From Massilia forsythiae (lineage in GTDB: Bacteria; Pseudomonadota; Gammaproteobacteria; Burkholderiales; Burkholderiaceae_D), in assembly GCF_012849555.1 (NCBI RefSeq), contig NZ_CP051685.1:930001-994000 (forward strand): a stretch of DNA of 64,000 nt. The letters run 5' to 3'. The notes below the pieces were generated by a model. That model had not been told where the DNA came from. It did no database searches and saw only the letters and a program-made list of their open reading frames with translations. This document shows, one piece after another, positions 1 to 8,469 of this stretch (positions are counted from its first letter, which is position 1; every line of letters begins with the position of its first letter). The position numbers were made by a program, and so were the translations under genes.

Positions 1-128
1 GCGGATGCGCCCGATGGCAGGTCCGATGCGGCGGACGGTTGCGCCACGCGCGCCAGCGCCGTGGCCGGCAGCGCCGCGTGCAGCAGCGTCGCCGCGGCCG
101 CGCCCTTGAACAATTCACGTCGTTTCAT
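1..128 (-). CDS. N-terminus of a Tat-exported protein (partial, function unknown)
   Basis: Only the first 42 or so codons are inside the window; the gene runs off the left edge. Reading leftward from the ATG at 128, the product begins MKRRELFKGAAAATLLHAAL, then a short alanine-rich stretch ending in an Ala-x-Ala-like site near residue 26. A twin arginine followed by E-L-F-K and a weakly hydrophobic segment is typical of a Tat signal, so the mature protein is probably exported folded, perhaps with a cofactor. No domain is visible and I assign no function. On the minus strand it lies downstream of the small gene at 305-487 and of the glc genes. Confidence 0.55.
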   Translation of the reverse strand, partial: MKRRELFKGAAAATLLHAALPATALARVAQPSAASDLPSGAS

Positions 129-245
129 GCCGCTCTCCCTGTCGTGCGTATCGAATGACCAGGAAAGAGGATGCGATGCCGGCCGCGCGCGGGCAAACGC
201 TTTGTGGCGAAGCGGGCGCTGGATGGGGCAAGCCGGCGGCTAGTG

Positions 246-304
246 GCCGGCGACCCGGCGGCCGGCGATCCGGCGGCCGGCGACCCGGCGGCCGGCGCCC
301 CGGC
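246..304. repeat. Tandem repeat, about four copies of a 15-bp unit
   Basis: The unit gccggcgacccggcg is present at 246-260, 261-275 (one change) and 276-290, with a partial, diverged fourth copy to about 304. The array begins directly after the stop codon of the small minus-strand gene at 305-487. The unit is GC-rich and can pair with itself, so it may fold in the transcript. Confidence 0.8.
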
Positions 305-487
305 TCAGTCGTCGCCCGGCCCGTCGCCCGGCATGGTGTCGGCCATCAGGCGCAGCTCGTCCGGCGTCAGCTCTTCCGGCTTCTTGTTGGCGAGCCCATC
401 GATCGCGGCGCTGCCGCTGCCGTCCTGCCGTGCGCCCTGCTCCTGCTCCTGCTGCCGGTCCTGCTGCGTGTGCCGATCGTTTGCCAT
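305..487 (-). CDS. Small hydrophilic hypothetical protein (60 aa)
   Basis: I do not recognise this protein. The reading frame opens further upstream, but the ATG at 487 is preferred because GGGAG lies at good distance in front of it. The product begins MANDRHTQQDRQQEQEQ, is rich in Gln, Asp and Glu, has no signal peptide or membrane segment, and its C-terminal half contains the short segment KKPEELTPDELRLMADTM, which looks helical. It sits alone between the glc genes and the Tat protein on the same strand, ending just before a 15-bp tandem repeat. Small acidic proteins of this kind are often annotated hypothetical in Oxalobacteraceae; a spurious ORF is possible, but the ribosome-binding site supports it. 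Confidence 0.5.
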   Translation of the reverse strand: MANDRHTQQDRQQEQEQGARQDGSGSAAIDGLANKKPEELTPDELRLMADTMPGDGPGDD

Positions 488-589
488 GCCGTGCTCCCTA
501 TGCTGAATGGGTTCGAGATGGGCGCAGTGTGGCACAGGCCGGATGGCGGCGGCGTCCCGCTGGCGTCATCCGCCCGAACGCACGCCGTT

Positions 590-1879
590 TCAGCGCGGCG
601 CCGACCCGGCCAGCGCGCGCTCGAGCAGCTCGATCCAGTGCGTCACCGGCGTATCGGTGCCGGCCTGCAGGTGCGTGATGCAGCCGATGTTGGCGGACAC
701 GATCTCGCCGGCCCCGGTTTGCGCCAGGTTGGCCAGCTTCCTCTCGCGCAGCGCATGCGCGATGTCCGGGTGCAGCATCGAATAGGCGCCGGCCGAGCCG
801 CAGCACAGGTGGCTGTCGGCGCACAAGGTCACGTCGATGCCGGCCGCGCGCAGCACGCCCTCGACCTTGCCGCGGATCTGCTGGCCGTGCTGCAGCGTGC
901 ACGGCGGGTGGTAGGCCACGCGTACGCGGACGGCGCCGTCCGGATGCGCGGCAATCCGGTCCGCTATCTGCGCTTCGAATTGCGGCAGGATTTCCGAGAG
1001 GTCTCGCGTCAGCGCCGCGATGCGCGCCGCCTTGGCCGCATAGGCCGGGTCCTGCGCCAGCAGGTGGCCGTAGTCCTTGACGGTGACGCCGCAGCCGGAC
1101 GCCGTCATCACGATCGCCTCCACCGCCGGCTCGCCGGCCCTTGGTTCGACATACGGCCACCAGGCATCGATGTTGCGGCGCATGTCGTCCAGGCCGCCGT
1201 CCTGGTCGTTCATGTGGAAGCGCAGCGCGCCGCAGCAGCCGGCCCTGGGCGCCGCGATCAGCTGCACGCCGAGCGCATCCAGCACGCGCGCCGTGGCGGC
1301 GTTGATGGACGGCGCCAGCGCCGGCTGCACGCAGCCGTCCAGCACCAGCATGCGGCGCGCGTGGGTGCGCGCAGGCCACGTATTGGACACATGCGCGGAC
1401 CCATGCGCGGCCGGATGCGCGGCGCGCAGCTTGTCCTGCAAGCCCTGCGGCAGCAGCGGACGCAGCGCCTGCCCGGCGCGCACGGCCGGCTTGAACAGCG
1501 CCGCACGCGGCAGCACTTCCTTCAATGTAGTGCGCTTGATGCGCTCGCCCAGCGGACGCGCCACGCGCCGCTCGACCACCGCACGCCCGATGTCGACCAG
1601 GCGCCCGTACTTGACGCCGGACGGACAGGTGGTCTCGCAGTTGCGGCAGGTCAGGCAGCGGTCCAGGTGCAATTGGGTCTTGCGGGTCGGCGCCACGCCT
1701 TCCAGCACCTGCTTGATCAGGTAGATGCGCCCGCGCGGGCCGTCCAGCTCGTCGCCCAGCAGCTGGTAGGTCGGGCAGGTGGCGGTGCAGAAGCCGCAGT
1801 GCACGCAGGCGCGCAGGATCGCTTCGGCCTCGATGCCCTCGGGCGTGCCCTTGATGAAATCGGCGAGATTGGTTTGCAT
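590..1879 (-). CDS. glcF: Glycolate oxidase iron-sulfur subunit GlcF
   Basis: Electron-transfer subunit of membrane-associated glycolate oxidase (glycolate to glyoxylate), 429 aa. The N-terminal ferredoxin-like domain has two 4Fe-4S cysteine clusters, CVHCGFCTATCP and CLTCRNCETTCP. The rest carries two cysteine-rich CCG-type regions (AGCCGALRFH and LCCGSAGAYS) of the kind seen in GlcF and heterodisulfide reductase subunits. The start MQTNLADFIKGTPEG was chosen because it lies two bases after the glcE stop and gives the family length; the frame is open for another 166 codons upstream, but that stretch overlaps glcE. It is the last gene of glcD-glcE-glcF. Confidence 0.93.
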   Translation of the reverse strand: MQTNLADFIKGTPEGIEAEAILRACVHCGFCTATCPTYQLLGDELDGPRGRIYLIKQVLEGVAPTRKTQLHLDRCLTCRNCETTCPSGVKYGRLVDIGRAVVERRVARPLGERIKRTTLKEVLPRAALFKPAVRAGQALRPLLPQGLQDKLRAAHPAAHGSAHVSNTWPARTHARRMLVLDGCVQPALAPSINAATARVLDALGVQLIAAPRAGCCGALRFHMNDQDGGLDDMRRNIDAWWPYVEPRAGEPAVEAIVMTASGCGVTVKDYGHLLAQDPAYAAKAARIAALTRDLSEILPQFEAQIADRIAAHPDGAVRVRVAYHPPCTLQHGQQIRGKVEGVLRAAGIDVTLCADSHLCCGSAGAYSMLHPDIAHALRERKLANLAQTGAGEIVSANIGCITHLQAGTDTPVTHWIELLERALAGSAPR

Positions 1880-1881
1880 GG

Positions 1882-2967
1882 TCAAACCATCCGGCCGGGG
1901 TTGAAGATATTGGCGGGATCGAAGCCGGCCTTCAGGCGTTCGTGGATGCGCGCAATGGCCGGCGCCAGCGGCTGGAACACGCCGACCGCCTTGTCGCCGC
2001 CGCGGAACAGGGTGGCGTGGCCGCCGGCCGCGGTTGCCGCCGCGCGCATGCGGCGCGCGAACGCGGCGGCGTCGGCCTCGGCATCGGCCGGCGCACGCAG
2101 CCAGCGCTGCGCCCCGCCCCATTCGATCAGTTGCGGTCCCAACGCGAGCGCATCGGTGGCCGGCGGCAGCGCCAGGCGCCACAGCGGCGCGTCGCCGTCG
2201 AAAAAGGCATGGCGCTGCTCGCGCACGTCCTGCCAGAAGCGCGCATCGTCCGCCAGCGGTTCGCCGCCCAGCGCCCGTACCGCCGCATCGACCGCGGCGC
2301 GCGCGCCGGACAGGCGCAGCGCCAGCACGCCGTCGTGCCAGCAGCTGGCCGACAGCGGCAGCGGCTGGCCCGCCCATTCGTTCAGCTTGCGGATGGCGTC
2401 GGCTTCGCCCAGGGCGAAGCGCAGCGTGGCCCCGGCCAGCGGCACGGGCAGCACCTTGACCGACACTTCCAGCAGCAGGCCGAGCGTGCCGAGCGACCCG
2501 GCCAGCAGGCGCGACACGTCGTAGCCGGCCACGTTCTTCATGACCTGGCCGCCGAAGGTCAGCACCTCGCCCTTCCCGTCCAGCAGCTTCACGCCGAGCA
2601 CGAAATCGCGCAGCGCGCCGGCGCTGGCGCGGCGCGGTCCAGACAGGCCGGCGGCGACGGTCCCGCCCAGCGTGGCGGCGGGGCCGAAGTGCGGCGGCTC
2701 GAACGGTAGCATCTGGCGGCGTTCGGCCAGCGCCGCCTCGATGTGCGCCAGCGGCGTGCCGCAGCGCGCGGTGATCACCAGTTCGCTGGGTTCGTAGTCG
2801 ACGATGCCGGCGTGCGCGCGGGTGTCGAGGATGGCGGTCTCGCCACCGGCGGCGTCGATGCGCTGGCCGTACCAGTCCTTGGTGCCGCCGCCGCGGATGC
2901 GCAGCGGACGCCGCGCCGCGGCGGCGCTGCGCACTTGCTCCTGGAAGCGTTCGATGGTGTGCTGCAT
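1882..2967 (-). CDS. glcE: Glycolate oxidase FAD-binding subunit GlcE
   Basis: Second FAD-binding subunit of glycolate oxidase, 361 aa. It has the N-terminal FAD_binding_4 fold of the family, with the phosphate-binding stretch RPLRIRGGGTKDWYGQ near residues 18-33 and a glycine-rich region GPAATLGGTVAAGLSGPRR near residue 100. It ends with FDPANIFNPGRM, the usual C-terminal motif of these oxidases. The start MQHTIERFQ was chosen because it lies eight bases after the glcD stop; the longer open frame overlaps glcD. Spacing to glcF is two bases, so the three genes are surely one transcript. Confidence 0.92.
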   Translation of the reverse strand: MQHTIERFQEQVRSAAAARRPLRIRGGGTKDWYGQRIDAAGGETAILDTRAHAGIVDYEPSELVITARCGTPLAHIEAALAERRQMLPFEPPHFGPAATLGGTVAAGLSGPRRASAGALRDFVLGVKLLDGKGEVLTFGGQVMKNVAGYDVSRLLAGSLGTLGLLLEVSVKVLPVPLAGATLRFALGEADAIRKLNEWAGQPLPLSASCWHDGVLALRLSGARAAVDAAVRALGGEPLADDARFWQDVREQRHAFFDGDAPLWRLALPPATDALALGPQLIEWGGAQRWLRAPADAEADAAAFARRMRAAATAAGGHATLFRGGDKAVGVFQPLAPAIARIHERLKAGFDPANIFNPGRMV

Positions 2968-2975
2968 GTCGTCCT

Positions 2976-4457
2976 TCAAAAACGCGGCAGGTGGGCGAAC
3001 GGCAGCGCGCCGCCGTGCACGCGCATCGCGCCCAGTTCGGCGCAGCGGTTCAGCGTGGGGATCGCCTTGTTCGGATTCAGCAGCATCTCGGGATCGAAGG
3101 CGCGCTTGACCGCGAAAAACGCGTCCAGCTCGCGCGCGCCGAACTGCACGCACATCGAATCGATCTTTTCCACGCCGACGCCGTGCTCCCCGGTGATGGT
3201 GCCGCCGACTTCCACGCACAGCGCCAGGATGGCGGCGCCGAAGGCTTCGGCGCGGTCGAGTTCTCCGGGCTGGTTGGCGTCGAACAGGATCAAGGGGTGC
3301 ATGTTGCCGTCGCCGGCGTGGAACACGTTGGCGCAGCGCAGGCCGAAGGTATCTTCCATCTGCTCGATCCGTTCCAGCACGTGCGCCAGGCGCTTGCGCG
3401 GGATGGTGCCGTCCATGCAGTAGTAGTCCGGCGAGATGCGCCCCGCCGCCGGGAAGGCGTTCTTGCGCCCGGACCAGAAGCGCAGGCGCTCGCCCTCGTC
3501 GCGCGACACCGTCAGTGCGGTGGCGCCGGCCTCCTTCAGCACCGCCGCCATGCGCTCGATTTCCTCGGCCACCTCGAGCGCGGTGCCGTCGGCCTCGCAC
3601 AGCAGGATGGCGGCGGCGTCCAGGTCGTAGCCGGCTTTCACGAAGGGTTCGACCATGCGCGACGAGGTCCGGTCCATCATCTCCAGGCCGGCCGGGATGA
3701 TGCCGGCGGCGATCACGCTGGCGACCGCGTCGCCGCCGCTGGCGACGTCGCCGAACGAGGCCATGATCACCTGCGCCGCGGCCGGTTTCGGCACCAGCTT
3801 CACGGTGACTTCGGTGACGATGCCGAGCATGCCTTCCGAGCCGATGAACACCGCCAGCAGGTCGAGGCCGGGTGCATCGGGCGCCGCGCCGCCCAGTTCG
3901 ATCATCTCGCCCTCGATGGTGGCGACGCGCACGCGCAGCACGTTGTGCACGGTGAGGCCATATTTCAGGCAATGCACGCCGCCCGAATTCTCGGCCACGT
4001 TGCCGCCGATCGAGCAGGCGATCTGCGAGGACGGATCGGGCGCGTAGTACAGCCCGAGCGGCGCCGCCGCTTCCGAGATCGCCAGGTTGCGCACGCCCGG
4101 CTGCACCACCGCCGAGCGCGAATAGGCATCCACGCGCAGGATGCGGTTCAGGCGCGCGGTGGAAATCACCACGCCGTCGGCCAGCGGCTGCGCGCCCCCC
4201 GACAAACCGGTGCCGGCGCCGCGCGGCACCACCGGCACGTGCAGCTCGCGGCACACCTTCAGCACGGCCAGCACCTGCTCCTCGGTGTCCGGCAGCACGA
4301 CCACCATCGGCAGTTGGCGGTAGGCGGCCAGGCCGTCGCATTCGTAGGGGCGCGTGTCTTCCGGATCGGCCAGCACGCAACGGTCGGGCAGCACGGCGCG
4401 CATGGCCGCGGCAACCTGGCGGCGGCGCTCGGGATCGACGGGAATGGTAGGCATCAT
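2976..4457 (-). CDS. glcD: Glycolate oxidase catalytic subunit GlcD
   Basis: FAD-linked oxidase that oxidises glycolate (and possibly D-lactate) to the 2-oxo acid, 493 aa. The FAD-binding domain includes VPRGAGTGLSGGAQPL near residue 100 and IGGNVAENSGGVHCLKYGLT near residue 150. The C-terminal domain contains ADGTALEV, HAGDGNMHPLILF and TITGEHGVG, hallmarks of the GlcD/D-lactate dehydrogenase family, and ends with FDPEMLLNPNKA. It is the first gene of glcDEF. No glcC-type regulator or malate synthase gene is in view. It is divergent from the adenosyltransferase gene, with 74 bases between the two starts. The second methionine is an equally possible start. Confidence 0.93.
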   Translation of the reverse strand: MMPTIPVDPERRRQVAAAMRAVLPDRCVLADPEDTRPYECDGLAAYRQLPMVVVLPDTEEQVLAVLKVCRELHVPVVPRGAGTGLSGGAQPLADGVVISTARLNRILRVDAYSRSAVVQPGVRNLAISEAAAPLGLYYAPDPSSQIACSIGGNVAENSGGVHCLKYGLTVHNVLRVRVATIEGEMIELGGAAPDAPGLDLLAVFIGSEGMLGIVTEVTVKLVPKPAAAQVIMASFGDVASGGDAVASVIAAGIIPAGLEMMDRTSSRMVEPFVKAGYDLDAAAILLCEADGTALEVAEEIERMAAVLKEAGATALTVSRDEGERLRFWSGRKNAFPAAGRISPDYYCMDGTIPRKRLAHVLERIEQMEDTFGLRCANVFHAGDGNMHPLILFDANQPGELDRAEAFGAAILALCVEVGGTITGEHGVGVEKIDSMCVQFGARELDAFFAVKRAFDPEMLLNPNKAIPTLNRCAELGAMRVHGGALPFAHLPRF

Positions 4458-4531
4458 GGTGGTGATTTAAGCACGATTGCAGCGTTTTGGCGTATTCTGC
4501 GCCTATCATTTTTCTTGGGTGGGACATCATC

Positions 4532-5086
4532 ATGGGCAATCGACTTTCGAAGATCGCGACCCGTACCGGCGACGACGGCAGCACCGGCCTGGGCGACGGC
4601 AGCCGCACCGGCAAGGACAGCGCGCGCGTCGCGGCGCTGGGCGACGTCGACGAACTGAATTCCTTCGTCGGCCTGCTGCTGTGCGAAGACATGCCGGCCG
4701 CCTTGCGCGAGGAACTGGTCTCGATCCAGCACGACCTGTTCGACCTGGGCGGCGAACTGTGCATCCCGGGCTACCAGCTGATCACCGACGAGCACGTCGC
4801 GCGCCTGGACGGCCTGCTGGCCAAATACAACGCCGATTTGCCGGTCCTGAAGGAATTCATCCTGCCGGCCGGCTCGCGCGCGGCCTCCACCGCGCACGTG
4901 TGCCGCACCGTGTGCCGGCGCGCCGAGCGCAGCATCGTCGCCCTGTCCAAGGGCGACACCGTCAACGCGCAGCCGCGCCAGTACGTGAACCGCCTGTCGG
5001 ACCTGATGTTCGTGCTGGCGCGCGTGCTGAACCGCTTCGCCGGCGGCGCCGACGTGCTGTGGCAGCACGAGCGCAAGCGTGGCTGA
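4532..5086 (+). CDS. Cob(I)alamin adenosyltransferase, PduO type
   Basis: Transfers the 5'-deoxyadenosyl group from ATP to cob(I)alamin, the last step of coenzyme B12 salvage, 184 aa. The N-terminus RLSKIATRTGDDGSTGLGDG is the ATP-binding signature of PduO-type enzymes. Later motifs include DELNSFVG, HDLFDLGGEL and CRTVCRRAERSIV, followed by YVNRLSDLMFVLARVLNR near the C-terminus. The ATG at 4532 was chosen over one 45 bases upstream because the family start lies a few residues before KIATRTGDDG. The rhomboid gene follows immediately and may overlap it by eight bases. No other B12 gene and no cobalamin riboswitch is in view. Confidence 0.92.
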   Translation: MGNRLSKIATRTGDDGSTGLGDGSRTGKDSARVAALGDVDELNSFVGLLLCEDMPAALREELVSIQHDLFDLGGELCIPGYQLITDEHVARLDGLLAKYNADLPVLKEFILPAGSRAASTAHVCRTVCRRAERSIVALSKGDTVNAQPRQYVNRLSDLMFVLARVLNRFAGGADVLWQHERKRG

Positions 5087-5096
5087 CGGGGGGCGG

Positions 5097-6311
5097 ATGC
5101 AGGACAGCACCAGCTTTGACGTCCGTTTCCACCGCGCCAGCGCCAATTGGCCGGGCAACGCCTTGTTGTTCCAGGGCGCCGGCCAGGTCTTGATCGAGCC
5201 CGACTTCGTCACCCTGCACGGGGTGAGCCACCGCTCGTTCCGCTTTCCCAAGCGCGAGCGGCACCGGCTGCGCATGGTCGACATCCTCAACGTGCGCGTC
5301 GAGGGGCCGGACGTGCTGTTCCATGTGAGCGACCTGGAACGCCGCCGCGAGATCGGCTTCAGCACGCCCGATCGCGCCAGCGCCAGGGCCATCGCCGCCC
5401 TGCTGCCGGAACGCTGGACCGACGAATTCAAGCTGGCCTATACCGAGCGCGAGACCTTCCACGACCGCATGGATTACTGGAGCCCGTCGACGCCGGCGAT
5501 CTGGACGCTGCTGGCGGCGAATATCCTCATCTTCCTGGCGATGTGGCTGGAACTCCAGGGCATCCTGAAGCCGCCGCCGCGGCTGCCGTTCAAGCCGTTT
5601 CCCGGCTGGGGCGCGCACGACGCCGTGCTGGCGCATGCGCAGTTGATGGCGCAGGGGCTGGGGCGCTTGCCGGGCATGCTGGCGGAGCCGAAGCAATGGT
5701 GGACGCAGATCGCCGCATTGGGCGGCTGGGGCAAGGCGGTAAACCCGGCCGTGCTCAAGCTGCAACTGCTGGAGTGGGGGTCGAACATGCCGCTGCTGAC
5801 GTTGGGCGCGTCCCAGCACTGGCGCCTGCTGACGTCGATGTTCTTGCACGGTAACCTGCTGCACCTGCTGTTCAACATGTTCACGCTATGGCAGGTCGGC
5901 CAGCTGTGCGAGCGCGTGTTCGGCAGCGCGCGCTTCATCGGCCTGTACCTGCTGGCGGGATTGTGCGGCAGCCTGGCCAGCCTGGTCTGGAACCTGCTGA
6001 CGCACCATGCGGGCGGCAACAGCGTCGGCGCCTCGGGCGCGATCTTCGGCATCATCGGCGGCCTGCTGGCCTTCATCGGACGCACCAACAGCGGCGTGCC
6101 GCCGACCGTCGTGCAGGACCTGCGCGGGGCGATCGCACCCTTCCTGCTGTTTAATATCGCGGCGGGGTTCGTGTATCCGCATACCGACAACGCGGCGCAT
6201 ATCGGCGGGCTGGTGGGGGGTTACCTGGCGGGGCATCTGCTGGCGCGCTCGTTGCACGTACCTGCGCAGCCAACACCCCGTCGTCCCCGCGAAGGCGGGG
6301 ACCCATGCTGA
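5097..6311 (+). CDS. Rhomboid family intramembrane serine protease
   Basis: Intramembrane protease, about 404 aa. Residues 1-135 form a soluble domain I cannot name; a first hydrophobic helix follows (IWTLLAANILIFLAMWLEL), then a roughly 75-residue loop, then the rhomboid core. The core has HGNLLHLLFNMFTLWQVG, the catalytic serine in GASGAIFG (about residue 313) and the histidine in AAHIGGLVGGYLAG (about residue 368). An alternative GTG start at 5079 would overlap the upstream adenosyltransferase by eight bases; the ATG at 5097 has a G-rich stretch close upstream. The last residues, RRPREGGDPC, and the stop are encoded by the first arm of a REP-like repeat, so the original C-terminus was probably replaced. 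Confidence 0.88.
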   Translation: MQDSTSFDVRFHRASANWPGNALLFQGAGQVLIEPDFVTLHGVSHRSFRFPKRERHRLRMVDILNVRVEGPDVLFHVSDLERRREIGFSTPDRASARAIAALLPERWTDEFKLAYTERETFHDRMDYWSPSTPAIWTLLAANILIFLAMWLELQGILKPPPRLPFKPFPGWGAHDAVLAHAQLMAQGLGRLPGMLAEPKQWWTQIAALGGWGKAVNPAVLKLQLLEWGSNMPLLTLGASQHWRLLTSMFLHGNLLHLLFNMFTLWQVGQLCERVFGSARFIGLYLLAGLCGSLASLVWNLLTHHAGGNSVGASGAIFGIIGGLLAFIGRTNSGVPPTVVQDLRGAIAPFLLFNIAAGFVYPHTDNAAHIGGLVGGYLAGHLLARSLHVPAQPTPRRPREGGDPC

Positions 6312-6482
6312 TTAACAGGATTCGATATATCGAAAGCAGCCTCGGACCTTTAATAATTCCGACTTTGGAAGCTATGTATGGGTCCCCGCCTGCGCGGGGA
6401 CGACGGTTTTTAGGTCAGCAATATTATCTTGAACAGTAGTGCGCCCGAGCGGGGAGTCGTTTCAGGCAGTGCCTGAAACGAC
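6279..6482. repeat. Composite REP/BIME-like element, copy A
   Basis: Left unit at 6279-6311 and right unit at 6377-6406 are inverted copies of a core with a CCCCGC(N)5-6GCGGGG hairpin followed by ACCCAT. A third part holds the conserved spacer atcttgaacagtagtgcgc and a near-perfect palindrome, gtcgtttcaggca-g-tgcctgaaacgac (6456-6482). The element overlaps the 3' end of the rhomboid gene. Confidence 0.85.
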
Positions 6483-6496
6483 GGCTGGGATAGGCG

Positions 6497-6532
6497 GCCA
6501 AAAGAAAATGGGCAGATCCGTATCTGCCCATT
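6497..6532 (-). terminator. Rho-independent terminator after dxs
   Basis: The stem is aatgggcagat at 6507-6517 paired with atctgcccatt at 6522-6532, with a four-base loop. On the minus strand it is followed by TTCTTTT. It lies about 65 bases beyond the dxs stop and should end the xseB-ispA-dxs transcript. Confidence 0.85.
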
Positions 6533-6597
6533 GTCGTTTTCCACAAGCTGGCCGTTTCCAGCAAGCTCGCCGTTTTCAACCGATTCCCGGAAGAGAT

Positions 6598-8469
6598 TCA
6601 GCCGTTGTTCACCACCAGCCGCGTCTCGCCCAGGTTGAAGCGCTCGCGGACCGACTTGCCGATTCCCTTCGCATCCAGGCCGACCGAGGCCAGCAGCAGC
6701 GCCGGGTCGCCGTGGTCGATGAACTTGTCCGGCAAGCCCAGCATCAGCAGCGGTTTGATGATGCCTTCGGCGGCCAGCGTTTCCGCCACCGCCGAGCCGG
6801 CGCCGCCCATGATGCAGCCCTCTTCCACCGTCACCAGGTGCTCGTGCTCCTTGGCCAGGCGCCTGACCAGTTCCACGTCCAGCGGTTTCACGAAGCGCAT
6901 GTCGGCGACGGTCGCGCCCAGTTCTTCGGCCGCCTTCAGGCTCGGCGCCACCATCGAGCCGAACGCCAGGATGGCCACGCCCTTGCCCTGGCGTTTCACC
7001 AGGCCCTTGCCGATTTCCACGGTGGTCAATTCTTCCTGCAGCGGCGCGCCGATGCCGGCGCCGCGCGGGTAGCGCACCGCCGCCGGACCCGGATAGCGGT
7101 AGGCGGTGGTCAGCATGGTGCGGCATTCGTTTTCGTCGGACGGCGCCATGACGACCATGTTGGGGATGCAGCGCAGGTAGGCGATGTCGTAGTTGCCGGC
7201 GTGGGTGGCGCCGTCGGCGCCGACCAGGCCGGCGCGGTCGAGCGCGAAGGTCACGTCCAGGTTCTGCAGCGCCACGTCGTGCACCAGCTGGTCGTAGCCG
7301 CGCTGCAGGAAGGTCGAGTAGATCGCCACCACCGGCTTCATGCCCTCGGTGGCCAGGCCGGCGCCGAAGGTCACCGCGTGCTGCTCGGCGATGCCGACGT
7401 CGAAGTAGCGCTGCGGATACTGCTGGTGGAAGCGCACCATGCCGGAACCCTCGCGCATCGCCGGCGTGATGCCGACCAGGCGGCTGTCGCTCGCCGCCAT
7501 GTCGCACAGCCAGTTGCCGAACACTTCCGTATACGTGATCTTGGACGGCGCCGACGCCGGCTTGATGCCCTCGACCGGGTTGAACTTGCCGGTGCCGTGG
7601 TACAGGATCGGCTCGGCCTCGGCCAGCTTGTAGCCCTGCCCCTTCCTGGTCACCACGTGCAGGAATTGCGGGCCCTTGAGCTTCCTGATGTTTTCCAGCG
7701 TCGGGATCAGGGATTCCAGGTCGTGGCCGTCGATCGGGCCGATGTAGTTGAAACCGAATTCCTCGAACATGGTGGCCGGGACCACCATGCCCTTGGCGTG
7801 CTCTTCCAGCTTCTTGGCCAGTTCCAGCACCGGGCCGGGCAGCACGCTTTTTCCGACGTTCTTGGCGGCGGCGTAGAACTGGCCGGACATCAGGCGCGCC
7901 AGGTAGCGGTTCAAGGCGCCCACCGGCGGCGAGATCGACATGTCGTTGTCGTTCAAGACCACCAGCAAATTCACGTCGTCCTCGACGCCGGCGTTGTTGA
8001 GCGCCTCGAAGGCCATGCCGGCGGTCATCGAGCCGTCGCCGATGACGGCGATCGCATGGCGCTTCTCGCCCTTCAGCTTGGCCGCTTGCGCCATGCCCAG
8101 CGCCGCCGAGATCGAGGTCGACGAGTGCGCGGTGCCGAAGGTGTCGTATTCGCTCTCGTCGCGCTTGGGGAAGCCGGACAGGCCCTGGTGCTGGCGCAGC
8201 GTCGGCATGCGGTGGCGGCGCCCGGTCAGGATCTTGTGCGAATAGGTCTGGTGGCCGACGTCCCAGACGATGCGGTCTTCCGGCGTGTTGAACACGTAGT
8301 GCAGCGCGATCGTCAGCTCGACGGTGCCGAGGTTGGACGACAGGTGGCCGCCGGTCTTGGACACCGAATCGAGCAGGTACGCACGCAGTTCGTGCGCCAG
8401 CGGCGTCAGTTGGGTGCGCGGCAGGTTGCGCAGGTCGGCCGGGTCGTTGATGGTCTCTAGCAGTTTCAT
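6598..8469 (-). CDS. dxs: 1-deoxy-D-xylulose-5-phosphate synthase
   Basis: First enzyme of the MEP isoprenoid pathway: condenses pyruvate and glyceraldehyde 3-phosphate to DXP with thiamine diphosphate, 623 aa as expected. Visible landmarks are [20 protein letters not shown] near residue 40, [15 protein letters not shown], the ThDP-binding [16 protein letters not shown] near residue 150, the Glu-containing [16 protein letters not shown] near residue 365, and [17 protein letters not shown]. It is the last gene of xseB-ispA-dxs; its ATG lies directly next to the ispA stop. This gives coupled supply of DXP-derived C5 units and the C15 prenyl chain used for ubiquinone and undecaprenyl phosphate. 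Confidence 0.96.
   Translation of the reverse strand: MKLLETINDPADLRNLPRTQLTPLAHELRAYLLDSVSKTGGHLSSNLGTVELTIALHYVFNTPEDRIVWDVGHQTYSHKILTGRRHRMPTLRQHQGLSGFPKRDESEYDTFGTAHSSTSISAALGMAQAAKLKGEKRHAIAVIGDGSMTAGMAFEALNNAGVEDDVNLLVVLNDNDMSISPPVGALNRYLARLMSGQFYAAAKNVGKSVLPGPVLELAKKLEEHAKGMVVPATMFEEFGFNYIGPIDGHDLESLIPTLENIRKLKGPQFLHVVTRKGQGYKLAEAEPILYHGTGKFNPVEGIKPASAPSKITYTEVFGNWLCDMAASDSRLVGITPAMREGSGMVRFHQQYPQRYFDVGIAEQHAVTFGAGLATEGMKPVVAIYSTFLQRGYDQLVHDVALQNLDVTFALDRAGLVGADGATHAGNYDIAYLRCIPNMVVMAPSDENECRTMLTTAYRYPGPAAVRYPRGAGIGAPLQEELTTVEIGKGLVKRQGKGVAILAFGSMVAPSLKAAEELGATVADMRFVKPLDVELVRRLAKEHEHLVTVEEGCIMGGAGSAVAETLAAEGIIKPLLMLGLPDKFIDHGDPALLLASVGLDAKGIGKSVRERFNLGETRLVVNNG

Noticed and set aside
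155..2524. Open plus-strand frame of 789 codons opposite glcE and glcF
   Set aside because: Antisense shadow of glcE/glcF: Arg/Gln/Ala-rich, no recognisable domain.
4458..4531. Cobalamin riboswitch before the adenosyltransferase
   Set aside because: The gap is only 74 bases and lacks a B12-box; too short for the known riboswitch class.
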